A DNA stretch of 64,000 nucleotides from Candidatus Protochlamydia amoebophila UWE25 (GCF_000011565.2 NC_005861.2:744001-808000); one strand, 5' to 3'; counted from the stretch's first letter, positions 46,581-56,618 are shown. Numbers and translations: made by a program. Notes: generated by a model from the letters alone, not told the origin.

Positions 46581-48101
46581 TTATAGCTGATAGATTTGAC
46601 TATACTTATCTTGAAGGTAGCGGATGTATGCATTAGCATTAAAAGCATGACCTGTTGCTAACTTGAGAAGTTCACGACTAGAGTAACGACGCCCATGTTG
46701 ATAAATATGCTCGGATAACCATGCTTTGACAAAATTTAATTCACCGGTTGAGATACGTTGTTCCCAGTCAGGATATTGTTTAGCAAAAGCTTCAAAAAGG
46801 TGAGCCGCATAGAGATTGCCTAATGTATACGTTGGAAAATATCCGAATGCACCCATTGACCAATGAATGTCTTGTAAGCAACCTTCATTATGATGACTAG
46901 GTGTTATACCCAAGTATTCTTTCATTTTTGCATTCCATGCTTCGGGAACTTCGCGAACATTTATTGAACCTTCGATTAAAGCTTTTTCCAATTCAAAACG
47001 TATAATCACATGTAAAGGATAAGTCATTTCATCGGCTTCCACGCGAATGAAGGAAGGCTCAACTTTATTAATCGCTTGATAAAAAGAGTTTAAATGAACT
47101 TGATCGAGCCGACCTGGAAAAGTATTTTTTAAAATGGGGAAAAAGTGTTTCCAAAATGATTTATGAAGTCCAATTCTCGTTTCCCACCATCGAGATTGAC
47201 TTTCATGAATTCCTAATGAACAAGCATCTCCTAGGGGTGTTCCATAAAGATTTTGTGGCAAACCCATTTCATATAAGGCGTGTCCTCCTTCATGTAAAAT
47301 AACCGAAATACTACTCATAAGTGAAGACGGGTGAATGCGTGTTGTAATACGACTGTCGGTTGGATGGCTAGCAGAAGAAAAAGGATGAGAGGAAAAGTCT
47401 AATCGACCTTTGTTAAAATCATATCCCATAGCATTTAAGATCTGATGGCTAAATGCTATTTGCTTATCATGATCCCATTTTCCAAATAAAAAATTATTTT
47501 CTATTTTTTGAGTAGAAATTTTTCTTATCCATACCGTTATTGTATTTTTGAGTTTGTCGAAAATTTGCTTCGTTTTTGCTGTGGTCATATCAGGTTCATA
47601 CAAATCCAACAGAGCATCGTATGGATGATTTTGATAACCTAATAAATCGGCTTTTTTCCGATTCATGGTAACCACACGATCTAAAAAAGGGGCAAATTGT
47701 TGAAAGGAATTTGATTTTTTTGCGTTGCGCCAAGCCAAAACAGATTGAGAAGTTAATTGAGCAAACTCTTCAACGAATTCTGCTGGCATGGCAGTATCTT
47801 GCAAATAATCTCGACGCCATTCTTTAACAGCAGAGGATTGCGCAGGCGTGAGGTCTTGTGCAATCAATTCGCCGCTAGAAAGATCGATAAGTTTAGAAAG
47901 GGTATTTGCGAATTTTTGACTTGTTTTTTCTCGATGAATTAAACCTGCCATTGTTTTAAGTTGCTCTGCGCGAATAGCTGCGCTACCAAAAGGCATATAG
48001 GTTTCTTGGTCCCAATCTAAATGAGAAGAAATACCTTGTAGAATGCGTGCATGTTTACTAAGTACATGTAGTTTTTGATACTCTTTTTGAGTTTTACTCA
48101 T
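46581..48101 (-). CDS. M32 family metallocarboxypeptidase
   Basis: Thermostable-carboxypeptidase-like enzyme (Taq/Pfu type) that removes C-terminal residues; zinc- or cobalt-dependent. The HExxH site is HEGGH in SVILHEGGHALYEMGLP (near residue 262), with the third ligand Glu in GIHESQSRWWE and the family motifs HLDWDQETYMPFGSAAIRAEQL (N-terminus) and GYFPTYTLGNLYAAHLF. The ATG at 48101 is chosen: AAGGA stands six bases upstream. It has 506 residues. The gene follows murF-alr closely. Confidence 0.93.
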   Translation of the reverse strand: MSKTQKEYQKLHVLSKHARILQGISSHLDWDQETYMPFGSAAIRAEQLKTMAGLIHREKTSQKFANTLSKLIDLSSGELIAQDLTPAQSSAVKEWRRDYLQDTAMPAEFVEEFAQLTSQSVLAWRNAKKSNSFQQFAPFLDRVVTMNRKKADLLGYQNHPYDALLDLYEPDMTTAKTKQIFDKLKNTITVWIRKISTQKIENNFLFGKWDHDKQIAFSHQILNAMGYDFNKGRLDFSSHPFSSASHPTDSRITTRIHPSSLMSSISVILHEGGHALYEMGLPQNLYGTPLGDACSLGIHESQSRWWETRIGLHKSFWKHFFPILKNTFPGRLDQVHLNSFYQAINKVEPSFIRVEADEMTYPLHVIIRFELEKALIEGSINVREVPEAWNAKMKEYLGITPSHHNEGCLQDIHWSMGAFGYFPTYTLGNLYAAHLFEAFAKQYPDWEQRISTGELNFVKAWLSEHIYQHGRRYSSRELLKLATGHAFNANAYIRYLQDKYSQIYQL

Positions 48102-48145
48102 ACGAAATCCTTCCTGTTTCCTAATCATTTATCCGCATTCATTGA

Positions 48146-50683
48146 TCAACGAACTTGGCTTCCTTCTTCATAAATAAAAATACGTTGAATGCGTGGCCCT
48201 AAGCATGTAATCAATTCATGAACGATTGAATTTCCATTCATCGCTAATTCTTCAGGGGAAAGATAATGTCCATATTCATCTTCTCCGAAAATAAGAACTT
48301 TATCTCCAATGTTCGCATGAGGAATATCTGTAATATCAACCATCATATAATCCATGCAGATCGATCCCACCATAGGAGCTTTTTTTCCATGAATTAACAC
48401 ATGAGCTTTTCCGCTATAATGTCGATGTAGACCGTCAAAATATCCGACGGGTAAAACAGCGATTGTTTGATTTTCTTTTTCTATCAGGTAGTTTCGACCA
48501 TAGCTAATGGTTTCCCCTTTACGACAGTGATTAATCCCAACTATACGAGATGTTAAAGATAAGGCCAGGCGTAAATCTAAAGCTTGTTTGACAGCATCAG
48601 AACCATAAAGACCATAAGTCGCTAGACCTATACGAACCATATTATATTGAGGAAGAGAAAAGCGAATGGTGCCGCTGGAATTAGCTGCATGCGTCCATTT
48701 TGCTTGGATACAATGTCTTTTTAATTGTTCAATGACAGAATCAAAACATTGAATCTGCTCTTGTGTAAAAGAATCATGACGAGGATCATCTGCACAAGCA
48801 AAATGAGTCATAATCCCTTCTAGAATTAGGTGCGAAGAAGACGTAATTAACAAAGCGAGATTTAGCGCTTCCTCAGGACGGCATCCAAAACGACCCATTC
48901 CTGTATTAATATGTAAATGTACTTTAATGCATTTACTGCTCTTTTTTGCCTCTTGAGCTAAAGCTGAAATAAAATTAACATCGCTGACACCTACTTCAAG
49001 TTCCCATTTGACTACTTTAGCAATTTCATATTGGGCGGCATTAATCGTGAAAATAGGAAGAGTAATACCTGCTCGTTTAAGGGCTACGCCTTCTTCTACA
49101 TAAGAAACACCTAAAATATCAACGCCGTAAGCACTTAAAAATTTTCCTAATTGGATATCATCTGTTCCGTAAGCGAATGCTTTTATAATAATCATTAAAC
49201 GGGTTTCAGGAGTTATTTTAGTGCGAATCATGTCTAAATTGTTTTTGATCGCTGCTAAGTTAATAATGCATTGATTATTGTTTGAGCTCCCATTAAAAGT
49301 TTCTGGTAAGATTTCGAAAGGAATTTTACGATCTCCTTTAATCAAGATGAGGTCTTGTGATTGAAGATTTTTTTGGAGATAATTAAGAGCTTCTTCACAT
49401 CTTTTGAAACATAAAATTTCTGTTTCAGGTGATATTTTTTTGACCTCATCAATGAGAGTTTTAAAAGGTTGATGACCAAATAATAACAAATGTCGAAGGT
49501 GTGCTTTAGAGATCGTCTTACCAATTTTTGTATAATAGTTTTGGGCAAAAGAAATATTGCCTTTCATTCCTCCAAAAATGAAAATTTTGCGTTGAGAAGG
49601 AGCAGCATGTTCAAAATGTTTAAAAGCACGATCAATTGAATGTGGGTCTGAACAGGACGTTTCATTGATAAAAGTTGCTCCTATAGGGGATTTCCAGATT
49701 TCAGTTCGAGAGGGTTCAGGATAGTAGTACTCGAATATTTTCTTAATGTTTTCTGCTTTAATTCCACTTAACCAGGCTGCTTTAGAAGTGATATTGATTA
49801 AATTCAAAAAATAGGAATAGCCATTTGTCATTTGCTGTTCGTATCGGGATGAATCAGGAAATGTTAGTTGATAATGAGAGGCGAAGGGAGAATTTTTGGA
49901 AAAGGGAATGGCATGGGGAAGACATTTTGAGTCTCGGTCCCATATATACGAAGAAAATAAATTATTTTTTAAGTGGAACTGTTGATAGATGTCATTGGGA
50001 AGAAGCACCCATCCGGTTTTAGATGTCGCCCAAACTAACTTAAGGGTTTCATAAGTTATAGTATCAATATCATTTAAAGTAGCTAAATGTTTTTTTCCAA
50101 TAGGTGTTAAAATAGTGTAGTCTGGACGGATTAAGTCTGCTAATATATCCATTTCCTGTTTCTTTGAAATAGCGGCTTCAATGATCGCCAATTCTTGGTC
50201 TTTTTGAATGGTTAAGAGGCTAAGAGCAACTCCGATTTGACTGTTAAAGCTCCCAGGAGAAGCACACACATTTTTTTCTGTGGATAAAAGTTGGAACAAA
50301 AGATCCTTAACCATCGTTTTCCCATAGGTCCCGGTAATACCAATGATTTTCGTTGGAAGTTGCAAGCGGTAAGCTTTAGCTACTTCTTGTAAAGCTGATA
50401 AAGGACTTTTTACTTTTAATAAAAAAATGGGTTTAAGATTAAAAGGGGGAGTCCACTGTTCAGAAACAAGCGCATATTTTGCTCCTAATTCTGCCGCCTG
50501 CTGGACAAAATCATGACCATCTTGTTTTTCTCCTTTTAATGCTACAAACAAGGCATTAGAAGAATTAACGTGTCTGGAATCAATAATAATTTGATCAATA
50601 ATTACTGGAAATTCTGCTTTCCCTCCAGCCTGGTTAAATCCGTCCCATTGTCTTAAATCAAACGCATCCATAAAAAATGTCAT
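48146..50683 (-). CDS. murF-alr: MurF - alanine racemase fusion protein
   Basis: One 845-residue polypeptide joins two peptidoglycan enzymes. Residues 1 to about 450 are MurF (adds D-Ala-D-Ala to UDP-MurNAc-tripeptide), with the ATP-binding GITGTYGKTMVKDLL (near 114). Residues about 462-845 are a PLP-dependent alanine racemase: lysine in LMIIIKAFAYGTDD (near 499), VHLHINTGMGRFG, tyrosine-containing GETISYGRNYLI and GSICMDYMMVDIT. Such fusions are known in Bacteroidetes. As far as I know Chlamydia lacks a dedicated alanine racemase, so a D-Ala source coupled to MurF is meaningful here. Both halves appear intact. Confidence 0.93.
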   Translation of the reverse strand: MTFFMDAFDLRQWDGFNQAGGKAEFPVIIDQIIIDSRHVNSSNALFVALKGEKQDGHDFVQQAAELGAKYALVSEQWTPPFNLKPIFLLKVKSPLSALQEVAKAYRLQLPTKIIGITGTYGKTMVKDLLFQLLSTEKNVCASPGSFNSQIGVALSLLTIQKDQELAIIEAAISKKQEMDILADLIRPDYTILTPIGKKHLATLNDIDTITYETLKLVWATSKTGWVLLPNDIYQQFHLKNNLFSSYIWDRDSKCLPHAIPFSKNSPFASHYQLTFPDSSRYEQQMTNGYSYFLNLINITSKAAWLSGIKAENIKKIFEYYYPEPSRTEIWKSPIGATFINETSCSDPHSIDRAFKHFEHAAPSQRKIFIFGGMKGNISFAQNYYTKIGKTISKAHLRHLLLFGHQPFKTLIDEVKKISPETEILCFKRCEEALNYLQKNLQSQDLILIKGDRKIPFEILPETFNGSSNNNQCIINLAAIKNNLDMIRTKITPETRLMIIIKAFAYGTDDIQLGKFLSAYGVDILGVSYVEEGVALKRAGITLPIFTINAAQYEIAKVVKWELEVGVSDVNFISALAQEAKKSSKCIKVHLHINTGMGRFGCRPEEALNLALLITSSSHLILEGIMTHFACADDPRHDSFTQEQIQCFDSVIEQLKRHCIQAKWTHAANSSGTIRFSLPQYNMVRIGLATYGLYGSDAVKQALDLRLALSLTSRIVGINHCRKGETISYGRNYLIEKENQTIAVLPVGYFDGLHRHYSGKAHVLIHGKKAPMVGSICMDYMMVDITDIPHANIGDKVLIFGEDEYGHYLSPEELAMNGNSIVHELITCLGPRIQRIFIYEEGSQVR

Positions 50684-50940
50684 TCAAAAAATAAATATAA
50701 GAATCAAAGATCGGTTAACGAGCAGTACCGAAAGATAAAAGGTTATCATTTTTTGGTTTATTTTTAGCAAATTTTTATATTTTTAAAGCTGATTTAAGGG
50801 GATTTTATCTCTTTTCTACATTCAGAAGCAAATTGCAGATTTTAATGAACTATAAAAATTGCAAGTTAGGGTGGCTATTTTAATAAGAAAAGTTCAGGAT
50901 AAATAATGATGCAATTTTAGTTTTTAGGAAGTTTCTTCTC
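50684..50940. other. intergenic region upstream of murF-alr
   Basis: Short AT-rich divergent spacer which holds the leftward murF-alr promoter and the rightward start of the dodecin relic. Nothing else is evident. Confidence 0.4.
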
Positions 50941-51142
50941 ATGTTTATGACAAAAGTTGTAGAAGCGATTAGTCAAGAAAATAATTGAAGAGGTGATTCA
51001 ATCGGCTGTAACAGAAGCTGCTATGACGTTGCATAGCATTAAACAAGATAATGTTCAGCATAGCGTGGGAATCGTTGAAAACACTAACATTTTAAAATAT
51101 CGTGTCAATTTACATCTCAGTTCTGTCATTGAGGATTATTAG
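50941..51142 (+). pseudogene. dodecin-family protein, frameshifted
   Basis: The ATG at 50941, with AGGAAG upstream, begins MFMTKVVEAISQENN and hits TGA at 50986-50988. In the next frame IEEVIQSAVTEAAMTLHSIK and ILKYRVNLHLSSVIED continue to the TAG at 51140-51142. Joined, these match the dodecin fold pattern (MTKVVE... xEEAVQxAVxEAAKTLRxI ... EYRVNLKxSFxxE). Dodecins are about 70-residue flavin- or CoA-binding dodecamers. One indel of +1 or -2 near the AAAATAA at 50978-50984 explains the break. The conserved Trp of the usual RWF segment is not evident. csbD follows 41 bases later. Confidence 0.75.
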
Positions 51143-51183
51143 CAAGATAAGAATCAAAGAAGTAATAAAAAAAGGAGAAAAAA

Positions 51184-51384
51184 ATGAATAAAGATCAGAT
51201 TGAAGGGGAATGGAAAAATATTAAAGGAATAGTCAAAGAAAAATGGGGCAAGCTAACCGATAATGATTTGACAGAAATCAATGGACAAAGAGAGCAAATG
51301 CTTGGTAAGCTTCAAAGCTTATATGGTTATAGTAAAGAGCAGGCTGAAAAAGAATGGAAAGATTTCCAAGATAAGCATAGATAG
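51184..51384 (+). CDS. CsbD-like stress protein
   Basis: A 66-residue hydrophilic protein. MNKDQIEGEWKNIKGIVKEKWGKLTDNDLTEINGQREQMLGKLQ (read in parts) is the CsbD family, four-helix proteins induced under general stress in other bacteria; function is unknown. An AAGGAG Shine-Dalgarno five bases before the ATG is excellent. It is followed by a strong 14-bp hairpin. Confidence 0.9.
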   Translation: MNKDQIEGEWKNIKGIVKEKWGKLTDNDLTEINGQREQMLGKLQSLYGYSKEQAEKEWKDFQDKHR

Positions 51385-51386
51385 GT

Positions 51387-51427
51387 TATAAGAGTCGGCT
51401 TAAATAAATTTAGAGCCGACTCTTATA
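51387..51427 (+). terminator. bidirectional terminator between csbD and the RND pump gene
   Basis: TATAAGAGTCGGCT / AGCCGACTCTTATA is a perfect 14-bp stem with a 13-base loop. It lies between convergent genes and can serve both. Confidence 0.85.
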
Positions 51428-51461
51428 CTTTATTGAATCATTTTTGTTATTTTTGCCGTCT

Positions 51462-54400
51462 CTATTGTTTTTTTCGTTTAAATAAGTTGGTAAAAAAGTT
51501 TATTCCATTATCTAGCATGTAGTACATGACTGGTACGATGATTAAAGTCAAAAACATCGAAGATACTAATCCTCCAATAATTGCTAAAGCCATGGGAGCC
51601 CGCGACTCAGAGCCGGGCCCGTTACTCAATGCAATGGGTAACATTCCAAATACCATAGCCAACGTTGTCATCATGATTGGATGCAAACGGGTGGGGGCAG
51701 CTCGTAAAATCGCTGTACGAATATCCAAGCCATCTTTTGATCTAAGCAAATTGATATAATCAATCAAAAGGATCGCATTTTTTGTCACCATTCCCATTAG
51801 CATAATGATTCCTATAATAGTAAAAATGCTTAAGGTCGATTGAGTAATAACCAAAATACCTAGAGCTCCGATCATTGAAAAGGGGACTGAAAGCATAATG
51901 ATTAAGGGCTGAATAAAACTTTCAAATTGCGACGCTAAAACCATGTATACAACGACAAGGGCTAGAAAAAGTGCGAAGAGGAGATTTTCGAATGATTCGT
52001 TCATAGATTCAGCATGGCCAGAAAGCTGGACGCTATAGCCTGCAGGAAGGTTCATGGATTGAATCGCTGATTGAATTTCGTTAATAGCCTCACCTAAAAC
52101 TTTTTTTTCGCTTTGTAAATTACTATAAACTGAAACTATCCTAAATCGGTTATAGCGATCAATTTGAACAGGGCCTTGCTTTTCCTGTACATCGATGAAA
52201 TGGTTAAGTTTCATTAATTGTCCTTGGTCATTGCGAACAGATAAATTAAGTAAATCTTTAGTTTTGTTCCTAAAAGCTTCTTTTAAACGAACAGTAATGT
52301 TGCAGCGTTCTCCATCTGCTCTAAACTTACTAATATCTGATCCACCAATTAAAGGTTTCACTGATTGAGCAATGGTAGAAGGAGCAACACCTAATGCAAA
52401 AGCTTGATCACGTTTAATATGTATTTCTATTTCAGGTTTGCCTTTTTCATAAGAAGTATCTAAATCAACGTAACCTTCATAGCCTTGTAAAATTGCGATA
52501 AGATTTTGAGCAATTTCATCAATTTTGCCTAAGTTGTGCCCTTTAATATCTAATTGAATCGCTGCATTTCTTGCTCCGCCACCAGAAATGGCTTCAACAG
52601 GTTCAACGCTGATTTTCATATTTTCGAGATTCGTTAACTTTTCTCTCACCCATTTCATCGCATCCATTTGAGAAATTGTTCTTGTTCCTTTATCTGTCAT
52701 TTTGACATAAATACCGCCTTCATTAACTTTGTTAAAGCTGTCATTACCGATGGTGGAGAAGCTATATTTAAACCAATCATTGTCTTGTATTTGAGCACGG
52801 ATATTTTTTAATGCTTGGTCGGTGACAGATAAAGAAGATCCAAGAGGTGTTCGAACATTGATGAAAAATTCACTTTGATCTTCTAGTGGAACGAATTCTG
52901 ATCGAATATATTGACTTAAGTAAATAGTCATTCCTAATAAAAAAAAAGCGATAAATAAAGAAGTTTTATAAAATTTTAAAGCCTTTATTAAAAGAGATTC
53001 ATAAATTTGATCTAAACAATATAAAGCTTTTCCAATCCATTTTGACAAAAAATGATTCGATTTGGATGGTTTCAAAAATTTTGCAGCAAGCATGGGAGTT
53101 AAGGAAAATGCAACAAAAAGACTTAATAAAACTGCAAATGTGACAGTGAGACCAAACTGGTAGAAAAAACGTCCAATCATTCCTTTCATAAATGCGACGG
53201 GTAAAAAAACCGCTACAATAGACATCGTAATCGCAAAGGCTGCAAGAGCTATTTCTCGGGTTCCAATTTTGGCGGCTTCCTCTGCATTTTTACCCTGTTT
53301 AAAATGGCGGAAGATATTTTCTACGACGACAATTGCATCGTCAATTAAAATCCCGATTGATAAAGAAAGAGCCAACATTGTCATTGTATTTAAAGTGAAA
53401 TTCATCCAATTAAGCAGCATAAAAGTTGCCATGACACTGATGGGAATAGCAAGAGCACTAATTAACGTGATGCGAAAGTTTCTTAAAAAAAGAAAAACAA
53501 TCAAAATGGCTAGGGCGCCTCCAAAAAGTAAGTGAAATTCAATTTCTTCGATTGAATGTTCAATAAAAACTGAAAGATCTTGCGCAATTTCTGTGTGAAT
53601 ACCTTGAGCAGCTAATTCAGGTTTTAATCTTTCGAGCTCTTTTTTTACTGCATGAGCGACATTGACTGTATTTGTTCCGGATTGCCTTCGGATAACTAAA
53701 GCAATGGCTTGTTTTTCATTTAAACGCGCAAGCGTTCGTTGCTCTTCTAATCCATCTACTATAGTACCTATATCCGATATTTTGATGGGATAGCCATTTT
53801 GATAAGCAACGACAATAGAAGAAAGATTTTGAGATTGATCAAATTCAGCTTTGATTTTGACGGGAAGTTCAATTTTACCGGTTTCAATACGTCCGCCCGG
53901 AAATTCTAAATGTTGATTTTTGATGGCTTGTATCACATCTTGAACAGACAGATGCATGCCTTCCAATTTATAGGGATCCAAATAAATCCAGATATTTCGA
54001 TCTTGCTTTCCAACAATCTTGATTTGACCGACACCTGGTACTTGCTGCAGAGAGTCTTTTATTGTTTTGTTAGCAATTTTCGAAAGTTCTTCAATAGGTT
54101 GATCTCCAGAAAGAACCACGGCCATAATTGGAGCGGAATCGATGTCAAATTTTTCAATAATAATATCTTTTAAATCATTGGGCAACTCTTGTCGAACTGT
54201 TCCAATTTTAGCTTGTACTTCTTGATAAGCAATATTTACATTTTTATCTAAATCAAACTCGACGATAATTTGTGAAATTCCCTCGGCACTTGTAGAACGG
54301 AGATGCTTAATAGAACTGATGTTAGAAACAGCCTCTTCAATGATTTCTGTGACAGATTTTTCCATTGTTTCTGGATCTGCACCAGGAAGAGTGGAAATTA

Positions 54401-54539
54401 CTGTAATTACAGGAAAGTCTATTTTAGGAAATAGATCTACGCCCAATTCCTTAAAAGCAATCGTTCCAAATACAACAAGAGCTAGCATAATCATGGAAAT
54501 GAAAACAGGTCTTTTAACAGAAAGGTCAGGTAAGTTCAC
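51462..54539 (-). CDS. RND efflux pump inner membrane transporter (AcrB/MdtB-like)
   Basis: Proton-driven multidrug or hydrophobe exporter of 1025 residues. The family N-terminus (LPDLSVKRPVFISMIMLALV) and the porter motif DIDSAPIMAVVLSG are present. The proton-relay helix is GILIDDAIVVVENIFRHF (two Asp near residue 400). TM6-TM12 repeat elements such as MLMGMVTKNAILLIDYIN are present too. Start GTG overlaps the end of the membrane-fusion gene by four bases, so the two are coupled. It is the last gene of the three-gene leftward operon with the fusion protein and the TolC-like channel. Confidence 0.95.
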   Translation of the reverse strand: MNLPDLSVKRPVFISMIMLALVVFGTIAFKELGVDLFPKIDFPVITVISTLPGADPETMEKSVTEIIEEAVSNISSIKHLRSTSAEGISQIIVEFDLDKNVNIAYQEVQAKIGTVRQELPNDLKDIIIEKFDIDSAPIMAVVLSGDQPIEELSKIANKTIKDSLQQVPGVGQIKIVGKQDRNIWIYLDPYKLEGMHLSVQDVIQAIKNQHLEFPGGRIETGKIELPVKIKAEFDQSQNLSSIVVAYQNGYPIKISDIGTIVDGLEEQRTLARLNEKQAIALVIRRQSGTNTVNVAHAVKKELERLKPELAAQGIHTEIAQDLSVFIEHSIEEIEFHLLFGGALAILIVFLFLRNFRITLISALAIPISVMATFMLLNWMNFTLNTMTMLALSLSIGILIDDAIVVVENIFRHFKQGKNAEEAAKIGTREIALAAFAITMSIVAVFLPVAFMKGMIGRFFYQFGLTVTFAVLLSLFVAFSLTPMLAAKFLKPSKSNHFLSKWIGKALYCLDQIYESLLIKALKFYKTSLFIAFFLLGMTIYLSQYIRSEFVPLEDQSEFFINVRTPLGSSLSVTDQALKNIRAQIQDNDWFKYSFSTIGNDSFNKVNEGGIYVKMTDKGTRTISQMDAMKWVREKLTNLENMKISVEPVEAISGGGARNAAIQLDIKGHNLGKIDEIAQNLIAILQGYEGYVDLDTSYEKGKPEIEIHIKRDQAFALGVAPSTIAQSVKPLIGGSDISKFRADGERCNITVRLKEAFRNKTKDLLNLSVRNDQGQLMKLNHFIDVQEKQGPVQIDRYNRFRIVSVYSNLQSEKKVLGEAINEIQSAIQSMNLPAGYSVQLSGHAESMNESFENLLFALFLALVVVYMVLASQFESFIQPLIIMLSVPFSMIGALGILVITQSTLSIFTIIGIIMLMGMVTKNAILLIDYINLLRSKDGLDIRTAILRAAPTRLHPIMMTTLAMVFGMLPIALSNGPGSESRAPMALAIIGGLVSSMFLTLIIVPVMYYMLDNGINFFTNLFKRKKQ

Positions 54540-55348
54540 AGCGAGTTTCCTTTTATCATGATTTTAGCAAAAGATCCAGGTAAGAATTTTTTATTTTCAT
54601 TACTTAGAACAACTCTGCAACGAACTGATCGAGTATTCTCATCTAAACAAGGGTGAATGAGATCAATTTTTGCTTGGTAATTTGAGTGATCAGTTCCTTC
54701 AATTTCAAATTGGATGGGGGTACCGATATGAACTAAGTTCAAATAAACTTGAGGAACTGAAAATTCTAAATAAACAGGGCTAATTGATTGGATTTCAAAA
54801 AGAGCTGTTGTAGGAACTGAAGCAATGGATTCGCCTAGATCTACAAATCTTTTAGTGATAACGCCATCAAAAGGAGCTTTAATGATTGTTTCTGCAAGGT
54901 GCTTTTTGACTCTTCGCAACTCTTCTTCATTTCCTTTTACTGAGGCAAGCGATTTTTCATAAATGGTTTTTGCTTCTTCGAATTTTTTTAGCGAAATAGA
55001 AGGTGTTTTCCCTTCATTTTTCTCCCAAAGCCTTTTCATTCTTTGATAATTGATTTCGGCATCTGTATGTTCAATTTTTGAACATTCTAAGGTGGTTGTT
55101 TGTTTTGATACATCAATTTGAAAAAAAGTTGGATCAAGAGCAAGAAGCGGATCTCCTTTTTTGACTTCATGTCCAACTTCGACATAAATTTGATCGACTC
55201 TTCCCGAAACTTGACTTCCAACAACACTTTTTGAAGAAGGATAAATATTTCCAACAGTAGAGAAATCCGTAGCAAGAACAGATTGTTGAAAAAAGAAATA
55301 ACAAGCGCCCAATATGATCGCTTTAAACATTTGATGAAGATTTAACAT
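54536..55348 (-). CDS. RND efflux membrane fusion protein (HlyD/AcrA-like)
   Basis: Periplasmic adaptor joining the RND pump to the outer membrane channel; 270 residues. A hydrophobic N-terminal signal (FKAIILGACYFFFQQSVLA) precedes a split lipoyl domain (SGRVDQIYVEVGHEVKKGDPLLALD and TIIKAPFDGVITKRFVDLGES), with a coiled hairpin between them and a short beta-barrel (VYLEFSVPQVYLNLVHIGTP). It is shorter than AcrA, lacking an extended membrane-proximal domain. AAGGA stands upstream of the ATG within two bases of the tolC stop. Confidence 0.92.
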   Translation of the reverse strand: MLNLHQMFKAIILGACYFFFQQSVLATDFSTVGNIYPSSKSVVGSQVSGRVDQIYVEVGHEVKKGDPLLALDPTFFQIDVSKQTTTLECSKIEHTDAEINYQRMKRLWEKNEGKTPSISLKKFEEAKTIYEKSLASVKGNEEELRRVKKHLAETIIKAPFDGVITKRFVDLGESIASVPTTALFEIQSISPVYLEFSVPQVYLNLVHIGTPIQFEIEGTDHSNYQAKIDLIHPCLDENTRSVRCRVVLSNENKKFLPGSFAKIMIKGNSL

Positions 55349-55349
55349 A

Positions 55350-56618
55350 TTAGAGATATCCTTTTTTATGCATCATTCCTGCTGAATGGATCAAATTAGC
55401 CCTTGATTTGTGATATGTATAAAGCGTTTTAAAATAGCTTACTCGTGCTTCTAATAAATTTTCATGATCATGTACCACGTCAAGATTAGTCACCAATCCC
55501 TCTTCGAATAAATTTTGAGTGATTGCGAGATTTTCTTCTGCTAAAGTAACTCCTGTTTGAGCAACGGGGATTTTTCCGAGGGCGGTTTGAATGGCTAAAA
55601 AAGAGGAGCGGATATTTAACTCGATATCTCTTTCAAGTTCTTGATAACGCCACTCTAATTGACTTAATTCTTTTTTTATTCTGCGGAGTTTGGCGTAGGT
55701 ATAACCTCCATCGTACAAAGATAGATCAATAGCAATTCCTGCATCTAATCCTTGACGATAAGGAAGCGTATAATCAGAGGTATTACTGTAATTGGAAAAA
55801 GCATACAAATTTGGATATAAGGTTGCTTTTTCAGAACGATACCCATGTTTAACTGCTTGGATTTGTGCGGATAAGGCTAAAAGTTGAGGATGGTTAAGTT
55901 TAGCCGCTTCGATTAAATTGTCTAGGCAAATTTCCTGATTTGTAAAAGTCAAAATATCTTCAATTTCAATTAAATTATCTAAATTTTTATTCATCAGTCG
56001 ATTAAGCCTTTCAGTCGCTAATTTCGTGTTAAGTTTAGCTTCCATGGAATTTTGTTGAAATTGTGCCAATTGAACTTCGAATAATAAAGCTTCATTTCTA
56101 TGTATTAATCCTTGATTTAGAAAATCTTGGGTTACTTCGATTTGCCTATGCAATGATCGAATAGACTCTTCAACAATCCATTCAAGCTTTTGAAAAATTA
56201 ATAATTCAAAATAAGCCTCACTAACTGCATGCAGAATGTCTTGCTTGATTTGGTCTAAAGAATGAAGAGAAGACTGATAAAGATTTTTCTGAGATTTAAC
56301 AGCCTCTTTAGTTAACCCAAAATTACAAATTGGAATCACAAGAGAAACTTTGACATGTCTATTTCGTGTATTATGTCGCCAGTGTTTAGTTTCTCCAGAG
56401 GTCATATAATCGCCATGAATATTTAACTTAGGACGACCGGTGCTTCGTGCTTCATCAATTCGATCATAAGCAATTAAAGCTTGAAGATCTGCAATTGTTT
56501 TTTTTTCTCCGTTCTCAAGAGCGATTGTTTGACATTCTTCCAAAGTAAGTTTAGCTACAAGAGACAGGGGAGATAACAAAGTTACTAGCACTGAAAAAAA
56601 TAAAAAATAGACATGCAT
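55350..56618 (-). CDS. TolC-like outer membrane efflux protein
   Basis: Outer membrane channel of the tripartite pump, 422 residues. A signal sequence (MHVYFLFFSVLVTLLSPLSLVA) precedes LTLEECQTIALENGEKKTIADLQALI, the first OEP helix, and the repeat-like second half has GYRSEKATLYPNLYAFSNYS and LDVVHDHENLLEARVSYF. The ATG at 56618 is chosen over the in-frame TTG at 56624; neither has a strong ribosome site. It is the first gene of the pump operon. Confidence 0.9.
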   Translation of the reverse strand: MHVYFLFFSVLVTLLSPLSLVAKLTLEECQTIALENGEKKTIADLQALIAYDRIDEARSTGRPKLNIHGDYMTSGETKHWRHNTRNRHVKVSLVIPICNFGLTKEAVKSQKNLYQSSLHSLDQIKQDILHAVSEAYFELLIFQKLEWIVEESIRSLHRQIEVTQDFLNQGLIHRNEALLFEVQLAQFQQNSMEAKLNTKLATERLNRLMNKNLDNLIEIEDILTFTNQEICLDNLIEAAKLNHPQLLALSAQIQAVKHGYRSEKATLYPNLYAFSNYSNTSDYTLPYRQGLDAGIAIDLSLYDGGYTYAKLRRIKKELSQLEWRYQELERDIELNIRSSFLAIQTALGKIPVAQTGVTLAEENLAITQNLFEEGLVTNLDVVHDHENLLEARVSYFKTLYTYHKSRANLIHSAGMMHKKGYL

